Origin: an uncultured Eubacterium sp.
GTDB taxonomy: Bacteria; Bacillota; Clostridia; Lachnospirales; Lachnospiraceae
Assembly (NCBI GenBank): GCA_934316845.1
Contig: CAKRDZ010000036.1
Span: 1 to 30,883, forward strand
Length of the DNA: 30,883 bases
Direction: 5' to 3'
Shown here: positions 1-9,200 of the stretch, piece after piece
Numbering within the stretch: the first letter of the stretch is position 1
Layout of the letters: each line of letters opens with the position of its first letter
The notes under the pieces: model-generated
The model's database searches: none
The model's input: only the letters and a program-made list of their open reading frames with translations
What the model was told of the DNA's origin: nothing
Made by a program: the position numbers and the translations under genes

Positions 1-346
1 AGAAAAAGCAAGTTTATGACGTGTGCGGAGCGGCCATCTCGCCCGCGCCAGAGAACAAAAGTACACGCCAAAAAAGAAAAAGCAAGTCTGCGACGTGTGC
101 GGAGCGCCCGCCCCGCCCGCGCCAGAGAACCAAAACACACGCCAAAAAGAAAAAGCAAGTTTATGACGTGTGCGGAGCGCCCATCTCGCCCGTGTCAGAG
201 AACCAAAGTACACGCCAAAAAAGAAAAAGCAAGTCTGCGACGTGTGCGGAGCGCCCATCTCGCCCGCGTCAGAGAACCAAAGCACACGTCAAAAAGAAAA
301 AGCAAGTTTATGACGTGTGCGGAGCGCCCATCTCGCCCATCCCGCC
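1..346. repeat. Tandem array of 73/74-bp units (four full plus one partial)
   Basis: Units start at 1, 75, 148, 222 and 295 with AGAAAAAGCAAGT. Two variants alternate as A-B-A-B-A: A continues TTTATGACG and is 74 bp, B continues TCTGCGACG and is 73 bp, so there is a higher-order period of 147 bp. Each unit has GACGTGTGC near its left end and a near-complementary GCACACGTC-like segment near its right end (exact in unit 4, 238-246 and 282-290). The fifth unit loses similarity after about 346. Several frames stay open across the array, but the unit length alternates between 73 and 74, so no protein repeat is kept in frame. I read it as non-coding. The array starts exactly at the window edge and may continue beyond it. 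Confidence 0.93.
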
Positions 347-432
347 CCAAAGCCAGCGTCCCCTGTCGCCCAAGCCCCCGTTGGCAGCAAAAGTCCCCCA
401 CGCTGCAAAAGCCCAAACCCCCGCAAAAATTT
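347..432. other. C-rich spacer between array and sigma-factor promoter
   Basis: This stretch is rich in C and A and poor in G on the plus strand. I see no gene, hairpin or convincing binding site in it. It links the decayed last array unit to the promoter at 433-462. Confidence 0.5.
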
Positions 433-462
433 TTCCCACATCCGAGGGATTTTCGGTATAAT
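433..462 (+). promoter_or_regulatory. Putative sigma-A promoter of the sigma/anti-sigma operon
   Basis: A consensus -10 TATAAT lies at 457-462, with a weak -35 TTCCCA at 433-438 and an 18-bp spacer. It is about 55 bp upstream of the sigma-factor start. A perfect palindrome, TGAAAGGTCTTTCA, lies between promoter and ribosome site at 478-491 and could be an operator. The assignment rests on motif match only. Confidence 0.55.
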
Positions 463-517
463 ATACGAATAGGTAAGTGAAAGGTCTTTCAGAAAGAAGA
501 TAAAGGAGGCGTGCAGG

Positions 518-1078
518 ATGCCGGAAGAACAATTATTACAACTAATAAAAGCAGAAGCCGCACAAGGGATTGAAATTGCAATAGAACAATACGGGGGCGC
601 TGTGAAAAGTATATGCAAGTCGATACTTGCAGGATATCCGATACAGGATGTGGAGGAAGCGGTTTCCGATGCGTTCGTCGGATTGTGGAAGTCCAGAGAC
701 AAGGTAGTCATCAAAAATGGAAAAGGTTTGAAGATATACCTGTATGGAATTGCCCGCAAGACGGCACTTGACAAGAAGAGAACATTGGCGAAGCATAAGC
801 CGGCGGAAGATATTGATGTTGTGCCGGAGATAGCTTCGGCAGAGGATGTTGAAAAAGCGGTCGTGCAGCAGAGTGAAAGAGAGATGCTGTTTGGAATGAT
901 CGATGCAATGAAAAGCCCGGACCGCGAGATATTTATCTACCGGTATTATGAGCAGAATTCCATCCGGGAAATTGCACAGAAATTGACGCTTTCTGTAAAA
1001 TCCGTGGAGGGAAGGCTGGCGCGGGGCCGGGAACATTTGAAAAAACAGCTTTTGCAGAAAGGGGTTAAGACCGCATGA
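518..1078 (+). CDS. ECF-type RNA polymerase sigma factor
   Basis: A 186-aa protein of the size and layout of extracytoplasmic-function sigma-70 factors, which direct RNA polymerase to a regulon in response to an envelope or external signal. The N-terminal part (about residues 15-85) fits sigma region 2: it contains an acidic segment around DVEEAVSDAFVGLWKS and the basic, aromatic stretch IYLYGIARKTALDKKR. The C-terminal part (about 120-180) fits sigma-70 region 4, with REIFIYRYYEQNSIREIAQK, a helix-turn-helix and SVKSVEGRLARGREHLKK. An AAGGAGG site at 503-509 precedes the ATG. The anti-sigma gene follows after 25 bp, so the pair is almost certainly co-transcribed. The regulon is unknown; many ECF factors activate their own promoter. 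Confidence 0.92.
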   Translation: MPEEQLLQLIKAEAAQGIEIAIEQYGGAVKSICKSILAGYPIQDVEEAVSDAFVGLWKSRDKVVIKNGKGLKIYLYGIARKTALDKKRTLAKHKPAEDIDVVPEIASAEDVEKAVVQQSEREMLFGMIDAMKSPDREIFIYRYYEQNSIREIAQKLTLSVKSVEGRLARGREHLKKQLLQKGVKTA

Positions 1079-1103
1079 AGTATCGCGGCGAAAGGAGGAC
1101 ATT

Positions 1104-2570
1104 ATGCGTGATTTAGAAAACATGTTACAGGGCCTTGGGGAGGAAAACAAAAAAGCAGAACAGGAGGGATCTGCAATGACAGAGTTAGAAAAGAAGAGAA
1201 TTCTTGCGAAGACAATGGAAAAGATCGAGCAGGAGAAGGACAGCGAAAATGTTCAGAAAAAGAGCAATCGCTGGAAGATGGCAGGCAAGGTCGCAGCGGC
1301 AGCATTGGTAGTCGTTCTTGTGGGAACAGCAGGGACGAAGGCGGCGGCAGCGCTGGGATTGGACAGCAGCATCCGCAACTTCTTTGGTATACAGACACAA
1401 GAGGAGACAAAAAATGCGGAAAAACTGATCAGTACACCGCAGGCAACGGCGGCAGACAACGGAACGACAATTTCGACAAGTCAGGTGATCGGCGACCACA
1501 CAAGACTTTACGCCGTATTGAAGGCAAAAAATCTGCCGGATGTGCCGGGCGAACTTGAATTTCAGGATGTCAGTCTTTCCGTCAAAGGCGACAAGGGAGA
1601 GACATACGATTACACTTTTGCAGAACCGAAAGTCAGCGGTGTAGACGGCGATACTACAACATTTACTTTGCTGGTGAGCGGCATCAATAAAGACGGAAAC
1701 GACGTTGATATCAATGGCAAGAACATTGAGATGACGTTGAAAAATGCAGGATATAAAAATGCAAAGGGAAAATTTGTCACCGTCAAAAAGGGAAGCTGGA
1801 ACTTGAACTGGACATTCCATACCGAGGCAGATGTCACGACAAAAGAAGTAAACAAAAACATCTCGCTGCTGGATGCCAAAGCAACGTGGAAAGATATCCG
1901 GATCTCGCCGCTTTCCGTGACTGTAGACTACCAGATCACAAAGAGCGGAAAAGTACACATGCCAGAAAAAGAATGGAATAAATTGGAAAAAACACAGCGC
2001 GTTGTCGTACAGTTTGCTGACGGAACCCGCGAAGACAGCCGTTTCTGCGACGATGTCAATGAAGATTGGGGAGATGAGACAAATCCGGGGTACCGCCGGA
2101 TCGGATTCAAGAAAGTCATCGAGCCAAAAGACGTTGTCAGCGTGACATTTGGTGGTCAGACTGTAGTGCTCAACCCGGATGTGAAGCTGGCAGCGCGCAC
2201 AAAACTCAGCAGCAAAGCTGCCAATTGCAGCGTAGCACTTCCAAAGGAGGTTGCGAAACTCATTAGCGTGAAAGAAAAGAAAAATGTCAAAAATGCCGAC
2301 TTCAAACAGAAAGAATCCTACGCGATATTTATGGCAAAGAAGAACGGTGTGAAGATGCCATTTTTCACAATCCATAAGATCAAAGGACAATATTCTCCGG
2401 AGCAGGTAGAAAAGAAAAACGACATGATGATCTACGTAGACAGCCGGGGTGGATATACGTATACCATTGAATATGGTGAGATTCAGGACGAAAAGCAGGC
2501 AAAAGAATTTATAGACATTCTGAATACGTACATTTCCAATGTGCTTCCATATTTTGAAATCATCCGATAA
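1104..2570 (+). CDS. Membrane anti-sigma factor, DUF4179-like
   Basis: A 488-aa protein with a charged, helical N-terminus (about 1-55), one transmembrane helix (about 59-77, rich in Ala/Val/Gly) and a large outside domain of beta-rich, lysine-rich sequence. This matches DUF4179-family proteins, commonly encoded after ECF sigma factors in Firmicutes. The cytoplasmic part would hold the sigma factor and the outer part would sense a signal. The upstream AAAGGAGG supports the ATG at 1104, but a second ATG at 1176 (MTELEKKRIL) has its own AGGAGGG about 7 bases ahead, so a shorter product is possible. No protease-cleavage motif can be named with confidence. The anti-sigma role is inferred from gene order and topology. 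Confidence 0.83.
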   Translation: MRDLENMLQGLGEENKKAEQEGSAMTELEKKRILAKTMEKIEQEKDSENVQKKSNRWKMAGKVAAAALVVVLVGTAGTKAAAALGLDSSIRNFFGIQTQEETKNAEKLISTPQATAADNGTTISTSQVIGDHTRLYAVLKAKNLPDVPGELEFQDVSLSVKGDKGETYDYTFAEPKVSGVDGDTTTFTLLVSGINKDGNDVDINGKNIEMTLKNAGYKNAKGKFVTVKKGSWNLNWTFHTEADVTTKEVNKNISLLDAKATWKDIRISPLSVTVDYQITKSGKVHMPEKEWNKLEKTQRVVVQFADGTREDSRFCDDVNEDWGDETNPGYRRIGFKKVIEPKDVVSVTFGGQTVVLNPDVKLAARTKLSSKAANCSVALPKEVAKLISVKEKKNVKNADFKQKESYAIFMAKKNGVKMPFFTIHKIKGQYSPEQVEKKNDMMIYVDSRGGYTYTIEYGEIQDEKQAKEFIDILNTYISNVLPYFEIIR

Positions 2571-2575
2571 CATTA

Positions 2576-2620
2576 CAAAAAGAGAGGGGCTGTGCAAAGA
2601 AGCGCAGCCTCTCTTTTTTT
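2576..2620. terminator. Bidirectional intrinsic terminator between convergent operons
   Basis: The arms AGAGAGGGGCTGTGC (2581-2595) and GCGCAGCCTCTCT (2602-2614) form a stem, with a two-base bulge, around a short A-rich loop. A T-run follows at 2613-2620 and an A-run precedes the stem, so it works on paper in both directions. It sits between the stops of the anti-sigma gene (2570) and the LRR gene on the other strand (2622). Confidence 0.85.
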
Positions 2621-2621
2621 G

Positions 2622-4325
2622 TCAGGATTCGTCGGTATAACTCCAGGGATCGTAGTCTGCATATGTCCATTTTCCATAGGATTTCACGCCGCCCGTAAGT
2701 TTGTACGGACGGATTCGGAGATATAGGTCATTGGGAAGTTTTAGATCTCTGCATACTCGTTTTCCGTTCTTTTTGACAGCGAAAGTCTTGGTCGTTTTTT
2801 TTGTAAACTTTTTGGTGGAAGATATTTGCAGTTCGTATCCGTCTGCGCTTTTTAAACGGAGACAGTGAAATGTACCGTTGAAGACAGACTTTTTGCGGGT
2901 ACTCTTTAAGCGGTCAAGGACAGCCCAGGTGTATTGTGTCTTGATGCTGCCCGGTTCCGTGACAACGGCGGTTCCGTCAAAGGCATAAGGCGAAATGTCA
3001 GACGGAGTGCCCTTGAAAGTGATCTTCTTTAAATTCTTACATTTTGAAAAAGCATCCTGGTCAATCGTGTTTACACGTTTCGGAATCGTAATCTCGGTAA
3101 GCGATGTGCCGGAAAAAGCAGATTCGCCGATGGCCCGGACATTTTTACCGAGAACCACTCTTTCCAACTTTTTACAATGCGTAAAACCGGCGACAGATGC
3201 TACGCTATCAGGAATGGTGACTTTTGTAAGTTTCTTACAATTGGCAAAGGCATTTTTTTCAATCTTTGTAATCCCCTGAGGAATACATACATTGTCGTCT
3301 TTTCCGACGTATTTTAATAGCACCGTTCCGTCTTTTGAGGTTATAAAGCCCTGCTCTGCGCCCGGTCCAAATACGGCAGGCACTTCTTTTTGAAGAGTTT
3401 CATACGGCGTATTAAATTTTTTATGAAGAAGAGAAACCTGCTCCCACGGCATATTTTTATTTGCAATGGTAAAGGAAATATAATCCGTTTTATCCGTGTA
3501 GTGATCTTCTGCGTAAGAAGAGGTTCCCCAGCGGGTCAAATGTTTTTTCGTGTTAATGGTCTGGATGCTTTCCGGCAGAGCGATCGTTTTGAGGTCTTTG
3601 CATCCCATATAAGGATCGCCATCATCGTCGCCTGCCCATTCTACAGCTGTGGTGCAAAATTCTTCGCAGCCATCGGCAATCACTGCTTTTTTGCGGAGAT
3701 TCGGGATGCGGACGAGGCTTTTTCCATCCTTTGTGTAGAGAAGGCCGTCGATCGAAGTGTATTTGGGGTCGTTTTTGGATACCACAATATTTTCTGCCGA
3801 CAGATACATAAATATTTCCAGATTGAGACTGCTTGTCAATTCAATGGTTTTGACCGGAGAATCAACGTCAAATTGAAAGACAGGATAATACTGGTCGCTT
3901 CCATAGATTATTTTTACATTTCCCGGCATCTTGATCTTTGTCAATTTTTTGCAGGAACTTAAAACGCTGTTTCCGAGCTTTTTTACCGAATTTGGTATCG
4001 TGATCTCGCGGAGATCCGTCTGCATAAAGGCGCATGCTCCGATGCTTTTTACACTGTCGGCGATGGAAACCTCTTTTAGTTTCAGGCAGCCCGCAAAGGC
4101 TTCTACCGGGAGAGAAGTCACCCCATTTTGAATTACTACTTTCTTAATCTTCTGATTATAACTTTTCGGCTTGGTCATGGCACCTTTTCCGGATACCGTA
4201 CAGACCCCGTTTTTAATCGTTGTTTTCACTTTTGCCTGGGTGGTTTCGGTGCAAAAGAGCACGCCGGCAAAAAGCCCCGCGGTGAAAAGTAAAAATAAGA
4301 TAGAACGTTTTCGTTGATTCATCAT
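2622..4325 (-). CDS. Secreted BspA-like leucine-rich-repeat protein
   Basis: A 567-aa protein with a Sec signal peptide (positive MMNQRKR, hydrophobic 8-25, likely cleavage near TTQA|KV at about 31). The body consists of LRR_5 (BspA/TpLRR) repeats of about 23 residues, with phrases such as SLPVEAFAGCLKLKEVSIAD and EITIPNSVKKLG, plus the IDGLLYTKDGKSLVRIP element seen in BspA-like proteins. The last ~100 residues look like a fibronectin-III-type module (DGYELQIS ... LYLRIRPYKL ... YGKW). There is no LPXTG, so attachment to the cell is unexplained. The family usually mediates adhesion; the ligand is unknown. GGAGG lies 7 bases before the first of two ATGs. It is the second gene of a minus-strand operon, 16 bp after its paralogue. 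Confidence 0.85.
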   Translation of the reverse strand: MMNQRKRSILFLLFTAGLFAGVLFCTETTQAKVKTTIKNGVCTVSGKGAMTKPKSYNQKIKKVVIQNGVTSLPVEAFAGCLKLKEVSIADSVKSIGACAFMQTDLREITIPNSVKKLGNSVLSSCKKLTKIKMPGNVKIIYGSDQYYPVFQFDVDSPVKTIELTSSLNLEIFMYLSAENIVVSKNDPKYTSIDGLLYTKDGKSLVRIPNLRKKAVIADGCEEFCTTAVEWAGDDDGDPYMGCKDLKTIALPESIQTINTKKHLTRWGTSSYAEDHYTDKTDYISFTIANKNMPWEQVSLLHKKFNTPYETLQKEVPAVFGPGAEQGFITSKDGTVLLKYVGKDDNVCIPQGITKIEKNAFANCKKLTKVTIPDSVASVAGFTHCKKLERVVLGKNVRAIGESAFSGTSLTEITIPKRVNTIDQDAFSKCKNLKKITFKGTPSDISPYAFDGTAVVTEPGSIKTQYTWAVLDRLKSTRKKSVFNGTFHCLRLKSADGYELQISSTKKFTKKTTKTFAVKKNGKRVCRDLKLPNDLYLRIRPYKLTGGVKSYGKWTYADYDPWSYTDES

Positions 4326-4341
4326 AGTTCATCCTCCGTTG

Positions 4342-5937
4342 TTATTGTATTTTGTCAAATAAACTCCAAGGATCGAAGCGGTTGTGTGTCCATTGTCCGT
4401 AAAATTTTGTCTGCCCCATAAGTTTGTAAGGACGAACCCGGTAATACAGCATATTTGAAAGGTAGTTGGGGATACGTCTGCAGACCCGTTTGCCATCTTT
4501 TTTTACGTTAAATGTCTTCGTTTTGTTCTTAGCAAAATTTTCTGCGGTAGATATCTGTAATTCATATCCGTCGGCACCTTCCAGGGGAAGACAGTAAAAA
4601 GAAATGGTATAATAGCTGCGGCTGCCTTTTATGTTGCAGGGAACTGCCCATGTGTATTGTATCGCGATGCTGCCTGGCTCGATAAGTGCAGACCTTTCCG
4701 TAAAGGCGCTGCATGCGATGGCAGACGGGGTACCCTCAAAAGTTACTTTTGCCAGCTTTTTACAGTTTAGAAAAGCATCAGAATCAATGATTATCACGCT
4801 TTTGGGAATGGTGACTTCCGTGAGCGGTGCGCCGGAAAAAGCGCCTTCGCCGATTTGTGTGATTCCCTGTGGAATGTGGACATCGTTTTCTTTTCCAATG
4901 TATTTTAATAACGCCGTTCCGTCTTTTGAAGTTACGAAACCCTGCTCAGATCCCGGTCCGAACGCGCCGGGAACCTGTTTATAGAGTTTCAGATATGGCG
5001 TGTTAAATTTGTTATGAAGAAAAGAAATCTGCTCCCATGTCATGTCCTTATTTTGAAGCGTAAAGGAAAGATATTTCTTTCCTGTGGCAGCGGCATCGTA
5101 AAAAGCGGTGGATTGAGAGGCATCGTAAAAAGGAACAGGCTGGAGATCACCGGCAAATTTCCGGACATCAATGGTCTGGATGCTTTTTGGCAGTACGACA
5201 GATTTTAATTTCTGACATCCGGTATAGCCCTTATTAGAATCGATGGCACACCATTCGATGGCATTGGTGCAAAATTCCGTACATCCTTCGGCAATCACCG
5301 CTGTTTTGCGGTGAGAGGGGATGCGCACAAGACTTTTCCCATCTTTCGTATAGATGAGGCCATCGATTGAAGTGTACCGGGGATCCTTTTTGGAAACGAT
5401 GACATTTTCCGCAGCCAGGTAAGTAAACGTATTGAGATTCAGACTGCTTGTCAATTGTATGGTTTTGACCGGGGAGCCAAGGTCGTATTGAATCCGCCGG
5501 TAGATTTCGTCACTGTATCCCAGTTTTACATTCCCCGGCATTTTAATCTTTTCCAGATTTTTGCAGTAATTTAAAACGCCGTCCCCCATTTTTTTCACCG
5601 AATTTGGTATCGTGATTTTGTGAAGATCCGTACCCATAAAGGCATAAGCACCGATTTTTTTTACGCTGTCTGCGATCGAAACCTCTTTTAGATTTCTGCA
5701 CTTAGTAAAGGCCTCTTCCGGGAGAGAAGTTACTCCGTCTTTAATAATGACCTTTTTGATTTCTTTATTATAACCGTAGTCGTCCGTCATGGCACCTTTT
5801 CCGGAGACAATGCAGACCCCGTTTTTAATTGTTGTTTTCACTTTTGCCTGCGCACATTCGTTCGAAAAAACCATTGCCAGAATGCCTGCAGTCAAAAGCA
5901 ACAATAAGTTAAAGTTATACCGTATTCTCTGCCCCAT
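4342..5937 (-). CDS. Secreted BspA-like leucine-rich-repeat protein (paralogue)
   Basis: A tandem paralogue of the LRR gene downstream of it: the mature proteins both open with KVKTTIKNGVC and share their repeat order, the YTKDGKSLVRIP element and the C-terminal fibronectin-like module. I place the start at the ATG at 5937 (MGQRIRYNF, 531 aa). An upstream in-frame GTG at 5961 would put the only good ribosome site (AAGGAGG) inside the coding region. The signal peptide covers about residues 1-30 (cleavage near CAQA|KV). It lacks one LRR stretch present in the paralogue and has an extra AST/AFYDAA-rich insertion near the middle. It is the first gene of the operon, driven by the promoter at 5973-6001. 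Confidence 0.85.
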   Translation of the reverse strand: MGQRIRYNFNLLLLLTAGILAMVFSNECAQAKVKTTIKNGVCIVSGKGAMTDDYGYNKEIKKVIIKDGVTSLPEEAFTKCRNLKEVSIADSVKKIGAYAFMGTDLHKITIPNSVKKMGDGVLNYCKNLEKIKMPGNVKLGYSDEIYRRIQYDLGSPVKTIQLTSSLNLNTFTYLAAENVIVSKKDPRYTSIDGLIYTKDGKSLVRIPSHRKTAVIAEGCTEFCTNAIEWCAIDSNKGYTGCQKLKSVVLPKSIQTIDVRKFAGDLQPVPFYDASQSTAFYDAAATGKKYLSFTLQNKDMTWEQISFLHNKFNTPYLKLYKQVPGAFGPGSEQGFVTSKDGTALLKYIGKENDVHIPQGITQIGEGAFSGAPLTEVTIPKSVIIIDSDAFLNCKKLAKVTFEGTPSAIACSAFTERSALIEPGSIAIQYTWAVPCNIKGSRSYYTISFYCLPLEGADGYELQISTAENFAKNKTKTFNVKKDGKRVCRRIPNYLSNMLYYRVRPYKLMGQTKFYGQWTHNRFDPWSLFDKIQ

Positions 5938-5972
5938 AATAAAAACATCCTCCTTGTGCACGTAATAACCAT

Positions 5973-6001
5973 ATTTTAACAGTAATCACACGGTAGCGCA
6001 A
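5973..6001 (-). promoter_or_regulatory. Putative promoter of the LRR operon
   Basis: Read on the minus strand: TTGCGC (5996-6001), a 17-bp spacer, then TAAAAT (5973-5978), about 35 bp upstream of the ATG at 5937. The paired ACAATTCTG boxes at 6019-6047 lie 17 bp beyond the -35, so one regulator could act on both divergent units. Confidence 0.55.
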
Positions 6002-6018
6002 GACCCATTTTGAAATTG

Positions 6019-6047
6019 ACAATTCTGTTGTCACAATAACAATTCTG
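6019..6047. promoter_or_regulatory. Twin ACAATTCTG boxes, LytTR-like operator (copy 1)
   Basis: The 9-mer ACAATTCTG occurs at 6019-6027 and 6039-6047, a direct repeat with a 20-bp period (two helical turns). The same pair with the same period recurs at 10186-10214 before another surface-protein gene. LytTR regulators (AgrA, VirR, PlnC types) bind two 9-bp direct repeats about 21-22 bp apart upstream of a weak -35, so the geometry is similar. The regulator is not in this window. Confidence 0.6.
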
Positions 6048-6055
6048 CAAAAAGA

Positions 6056-6084
6056 TTGAAAAAAGTATAAAAATATGATAAACT
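6056..6084 (+). promoter_or_regulatory. Putative promoter of surface protein 1
   Basis: TTGAAA (6056-6061), 17-bp spacer, TAAACT (6079-6084), starting 8 bp after the second ACAATTCTG box. It lies within a block (6039-6082) identical over 44 bases to 10206-10249. A poor -10 next to upstream boxes suits an activator-dependent promoter. Other -10 choices (TATAAA, TATGAT) exist in this AT-rich block, so the exact hexamers are uncertain. The implied leader to 6245 is about 150 nt. Confidence 0.5.
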
Positions 6085-6172
6085 CAAGAACAAAACGCTA
6101 AAAGGAAATAGGTAACTGATAAATGATATTATTGGTTCCTGTGGATAACTTTCCCGTATATAAGGAGAAAAA

Positions 6173-6217
6173 ATGGAAAATGGAATTAAGCATATGATTT
6201 CTCGGAATCTTGAGTGA
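6173..6217 (+). CDS. Possible 14-residue leader peptide
   Basis: ATG at 6173 preceded by AAGGAG at a 5-base gap, then 14 codons (MENGIKHMISRNLE) and TGA at 6215-6217, ending 27 bp before the start of surface protein 1. The good ribosome site is the only support. Nothing comparable precedes the other three paralogues, and no attenuator hairpin is obvious. It may be chance. Confidence 0.3.
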   Translation: MENGIKHMISRNLE

Positions 6218-6244
6218 TCATTAGTATTAAAAAGGAGGAAAAGA

Positions 6245-9200
6245 ATGAGAAAGAAATTTTACAGACAAGCAAAGAAAGTAATCTGCATCGCGACGTTATC
6301 GGCGACGGTGCTGAGCAGTATCCCGATGATTCCTTACACGCAGGCATATGCGAAAGGACAGACAACGATGGAGGAATTGCAGGCAATCTCCCTGCCGACA
6401 GAAAATGCAGTGACCTATGATCTTTCCGATGCTTCGCTTCGGACTGAGAAGACATTTGTGGATGTGTATGGGGATGAACTCACGACGAAGGTAATAGAAA
6501 TCAATATTACAAAAAACGGCAATTACATCATTAAAGGCTCCAATGAGATCAATGGTGCATTTGTAGATACCCATATCAAAGTGGAAAAAGGAGTCGAGGC
6601 AAATATTATCTTCGATGGGGCTAAGGTCCAAAACAATCAGACGTATGCTTCAAGTTCAGATAGTTGTGGTAATGTATATACGAATCAGCTTTTCCCGGTA
6701 CTGGATATCGAAGGAACGGCGAATCTGTATGTGAAAGAGGATTCCTGTCTTACGTCGCCGGATACGGAATATAATTACGTGGCTCAGGTGCTTGGTGACC
6801 TCACAATCAAAGAAGGTACCGGCCGCCTTACCTTGATGAGTGGAAACTACAAAAATAATTTGCAAACAGAAGAAGATGAAGAAGTGTGTGGTTATGCAGT
6901 TTTAGGATCGAAAGAGGGAGAAAACCGCCGCCTTGGATCTGTGACAGTGGAAGGGGGAGATTTCACTGCATATGGAGGGATTGTATATGTGGATAAATTT
7001 ACGATGACAGATGGAAATGTATATTTGCCCTACGCCGATCAATTCAATGTTTATGCCGAGAATATCGCCATACTGGGAGGAAACCTATCGCTTACCAACG
7101 ATGCGGAAAAAGCCTATGTTAGTAGTATGCTGTATTGCAAGGATAGTTTGTACATCGATGGTGCAAACATAAAAGCCCAACTGGAAAATTCGAGCGAGGC
7201 GATTCCTATCGTGAGTACTTCATACGGGAAGAAAACGATAAATATGGTGATTCAGAATAGTGTGATTTCATACGATGAAACACAGTTTAAGCTGGAGGAC
7301 GTGACAGATGTGTATGATAATAGTATCAACCTTTTTACCGTGGATGGACTTCAGCCAAATACCAAAGTGGAGAGAATCAACGGGCAGCCGGTAACCGGAC
7401 TGCAGACAGCAGATGATGGAAGCCTGAAGTGCCTTTTGGAATACGGAAATAATGTGATCACACTGGATAATGGAGAAAACTACACCTATACTTATCAGTG
7501 GGATGAAGAAACACAGAAAGGAAGTATGGTAAAAAATGACACGCCGGTTACTCACAAAGTAACACTCCGGGACGAAGGAGAATCTGGAGGTCGGGAAATT
7601 ATAGTAGCAGTAGCAGATGGATTTGAATTTGGAAAGCGATACTTTGACGGACAGAAGTATTATGAATATGAAACCACAGAAACACCGCAGAAAATCACAG
7701 AAGATGTCAGTATTACGTTACATGAAGTAAAAGAAGAGGTAACTGTGGATGGCACAGTATGGACAGACGATGTACTGCCGACCGACGCATTCTATATGGC
7801 AGAGGACAAGGAGGAAGATAAATTTATCGCCTATCCGGGAGATACGGTGCAGCAAGGGACGAGTTATACTTCTTTTCTAAAAGCAGTTCAAAAAAAAGGC
7901 AAATGGTTTGTCAAAATAGAGAAGAGAGCTGACCTTGATTTGTTAAATGAGAATCTTTGGCGTGACAATACATTAAACATTCTTTTGGAGACAGATCTTG
8001 ATTTTAGCGGAGAAGACAGTTCTTGTTTACTGGATGATGATAGCAGAGAATATTATGGTACTTTTGATGGAAACGGACATGGTATCACCAATGCGAAAAA
8101 CAATTATTATTCGAGTGTTTTGACATTAAAAAATTATGGTACGATTAAAAATGTTCATATCAAGAATGCATCGATTCCTTCGAATGAGTATTCGGCGGAC
8201 TTCCAATCCGGTATTCTCTGTGCCCGTAATTATGGAACCATCGAGAACTGTTCCGTGGAAAGTTCTACGGTAGAAACGAAAAAAAGGACGGACGACGATG
8301 ATGAACAGAGCATTAAATTACGGGTTCATAGTGCGTTAGTCGGCGGAAACTATGGTACGATTAAAGATAGTTTTGCAAAAGATATCACGTTTAACGGAGA
8401 TGGCGAGACCTATCCGATCTGTAAGTCTTTTGCGGGAAGCAAGTTAGAGAATACGTATTATCTTTCCGAGAAAGCAGGAGAGGAAAATGCGAAGACGACA
8501 GAGCAGTTTGCTTCCGGAGAAGTGTGCAGTCTTCTCAATCACGGAGTGACAGACGGAAGCCAGTATTGGCGCCAGAACATCGACAACGACGGAGAGAGAG
8601 ATGCGGCACCGGTAGCGGATCCGTCCCACGGAACCGTATATGCCGGTTATCAGGGATGTGTGAAAGTATATTCGAATGCCGAACTTCAAACGACTACACC
8701 GTCTCATGAAGTTAAATATACAGCAGAAGGGAATACGATCACAGGAATCTGTAAGAACGACTCTTCACACAATGTACAACTGACTGTGAGTGCAAATGAC
8801 GTTACTTATGACGGGAAAGCACATCCGGCTACGGTAGGTGTCGAATGTAGTGACGAATGGGGCGAGGAGGAAGTGCCGTATAAGATCGTTTATACACGCG
8901 GTGAAAATCCGACGGAAGACCTTACCGGTCCTGGTACGATCAAAGCATCTGTGACAATGGGCGACGCAACGGCCGAAGTGACATATACGATTAAAGCAGC
9001 ACCGACGGCGACTCCGATGGCAAGTCCGTCAGCGGCCCCGACGGCAACTCCTGTGGTAACAAAGCAGCCGACAGCCCCGACGGCGACTCCGGCAGTAACA
9101 AAGCAGCCGACAGCCCCGACGGCGACTCCGGCAGTAACAAAGCAGCCGACCGCACCGACGGCGACTCCGGCAGCCACAAAGCAGCCGACCGCACCGACGG

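Noticed and set aside
16..480. Open frames across the left array (up to 154 aa)
   Set aside because: The repeat unit alternates between 73 and 74 bp, so no frame is kept between units. The peptide is basic low-complexity sequence without a ribosome site.
1185..2597. 470-aa antisense ORF over the anti-sigma gene
   Set aside because: It has no recognisable domain, an odd Cys/Phe-rich composition and no ribosome site, and it covers a well-supported gene.
5938..5961. GTG start at 5961 for the first LRR gene
   Set aside because: It would place the only good ribosome site (AAGGAGG) inside the coding sequence. The ATG at 5937 follows that site and begins a standard signal peptide.
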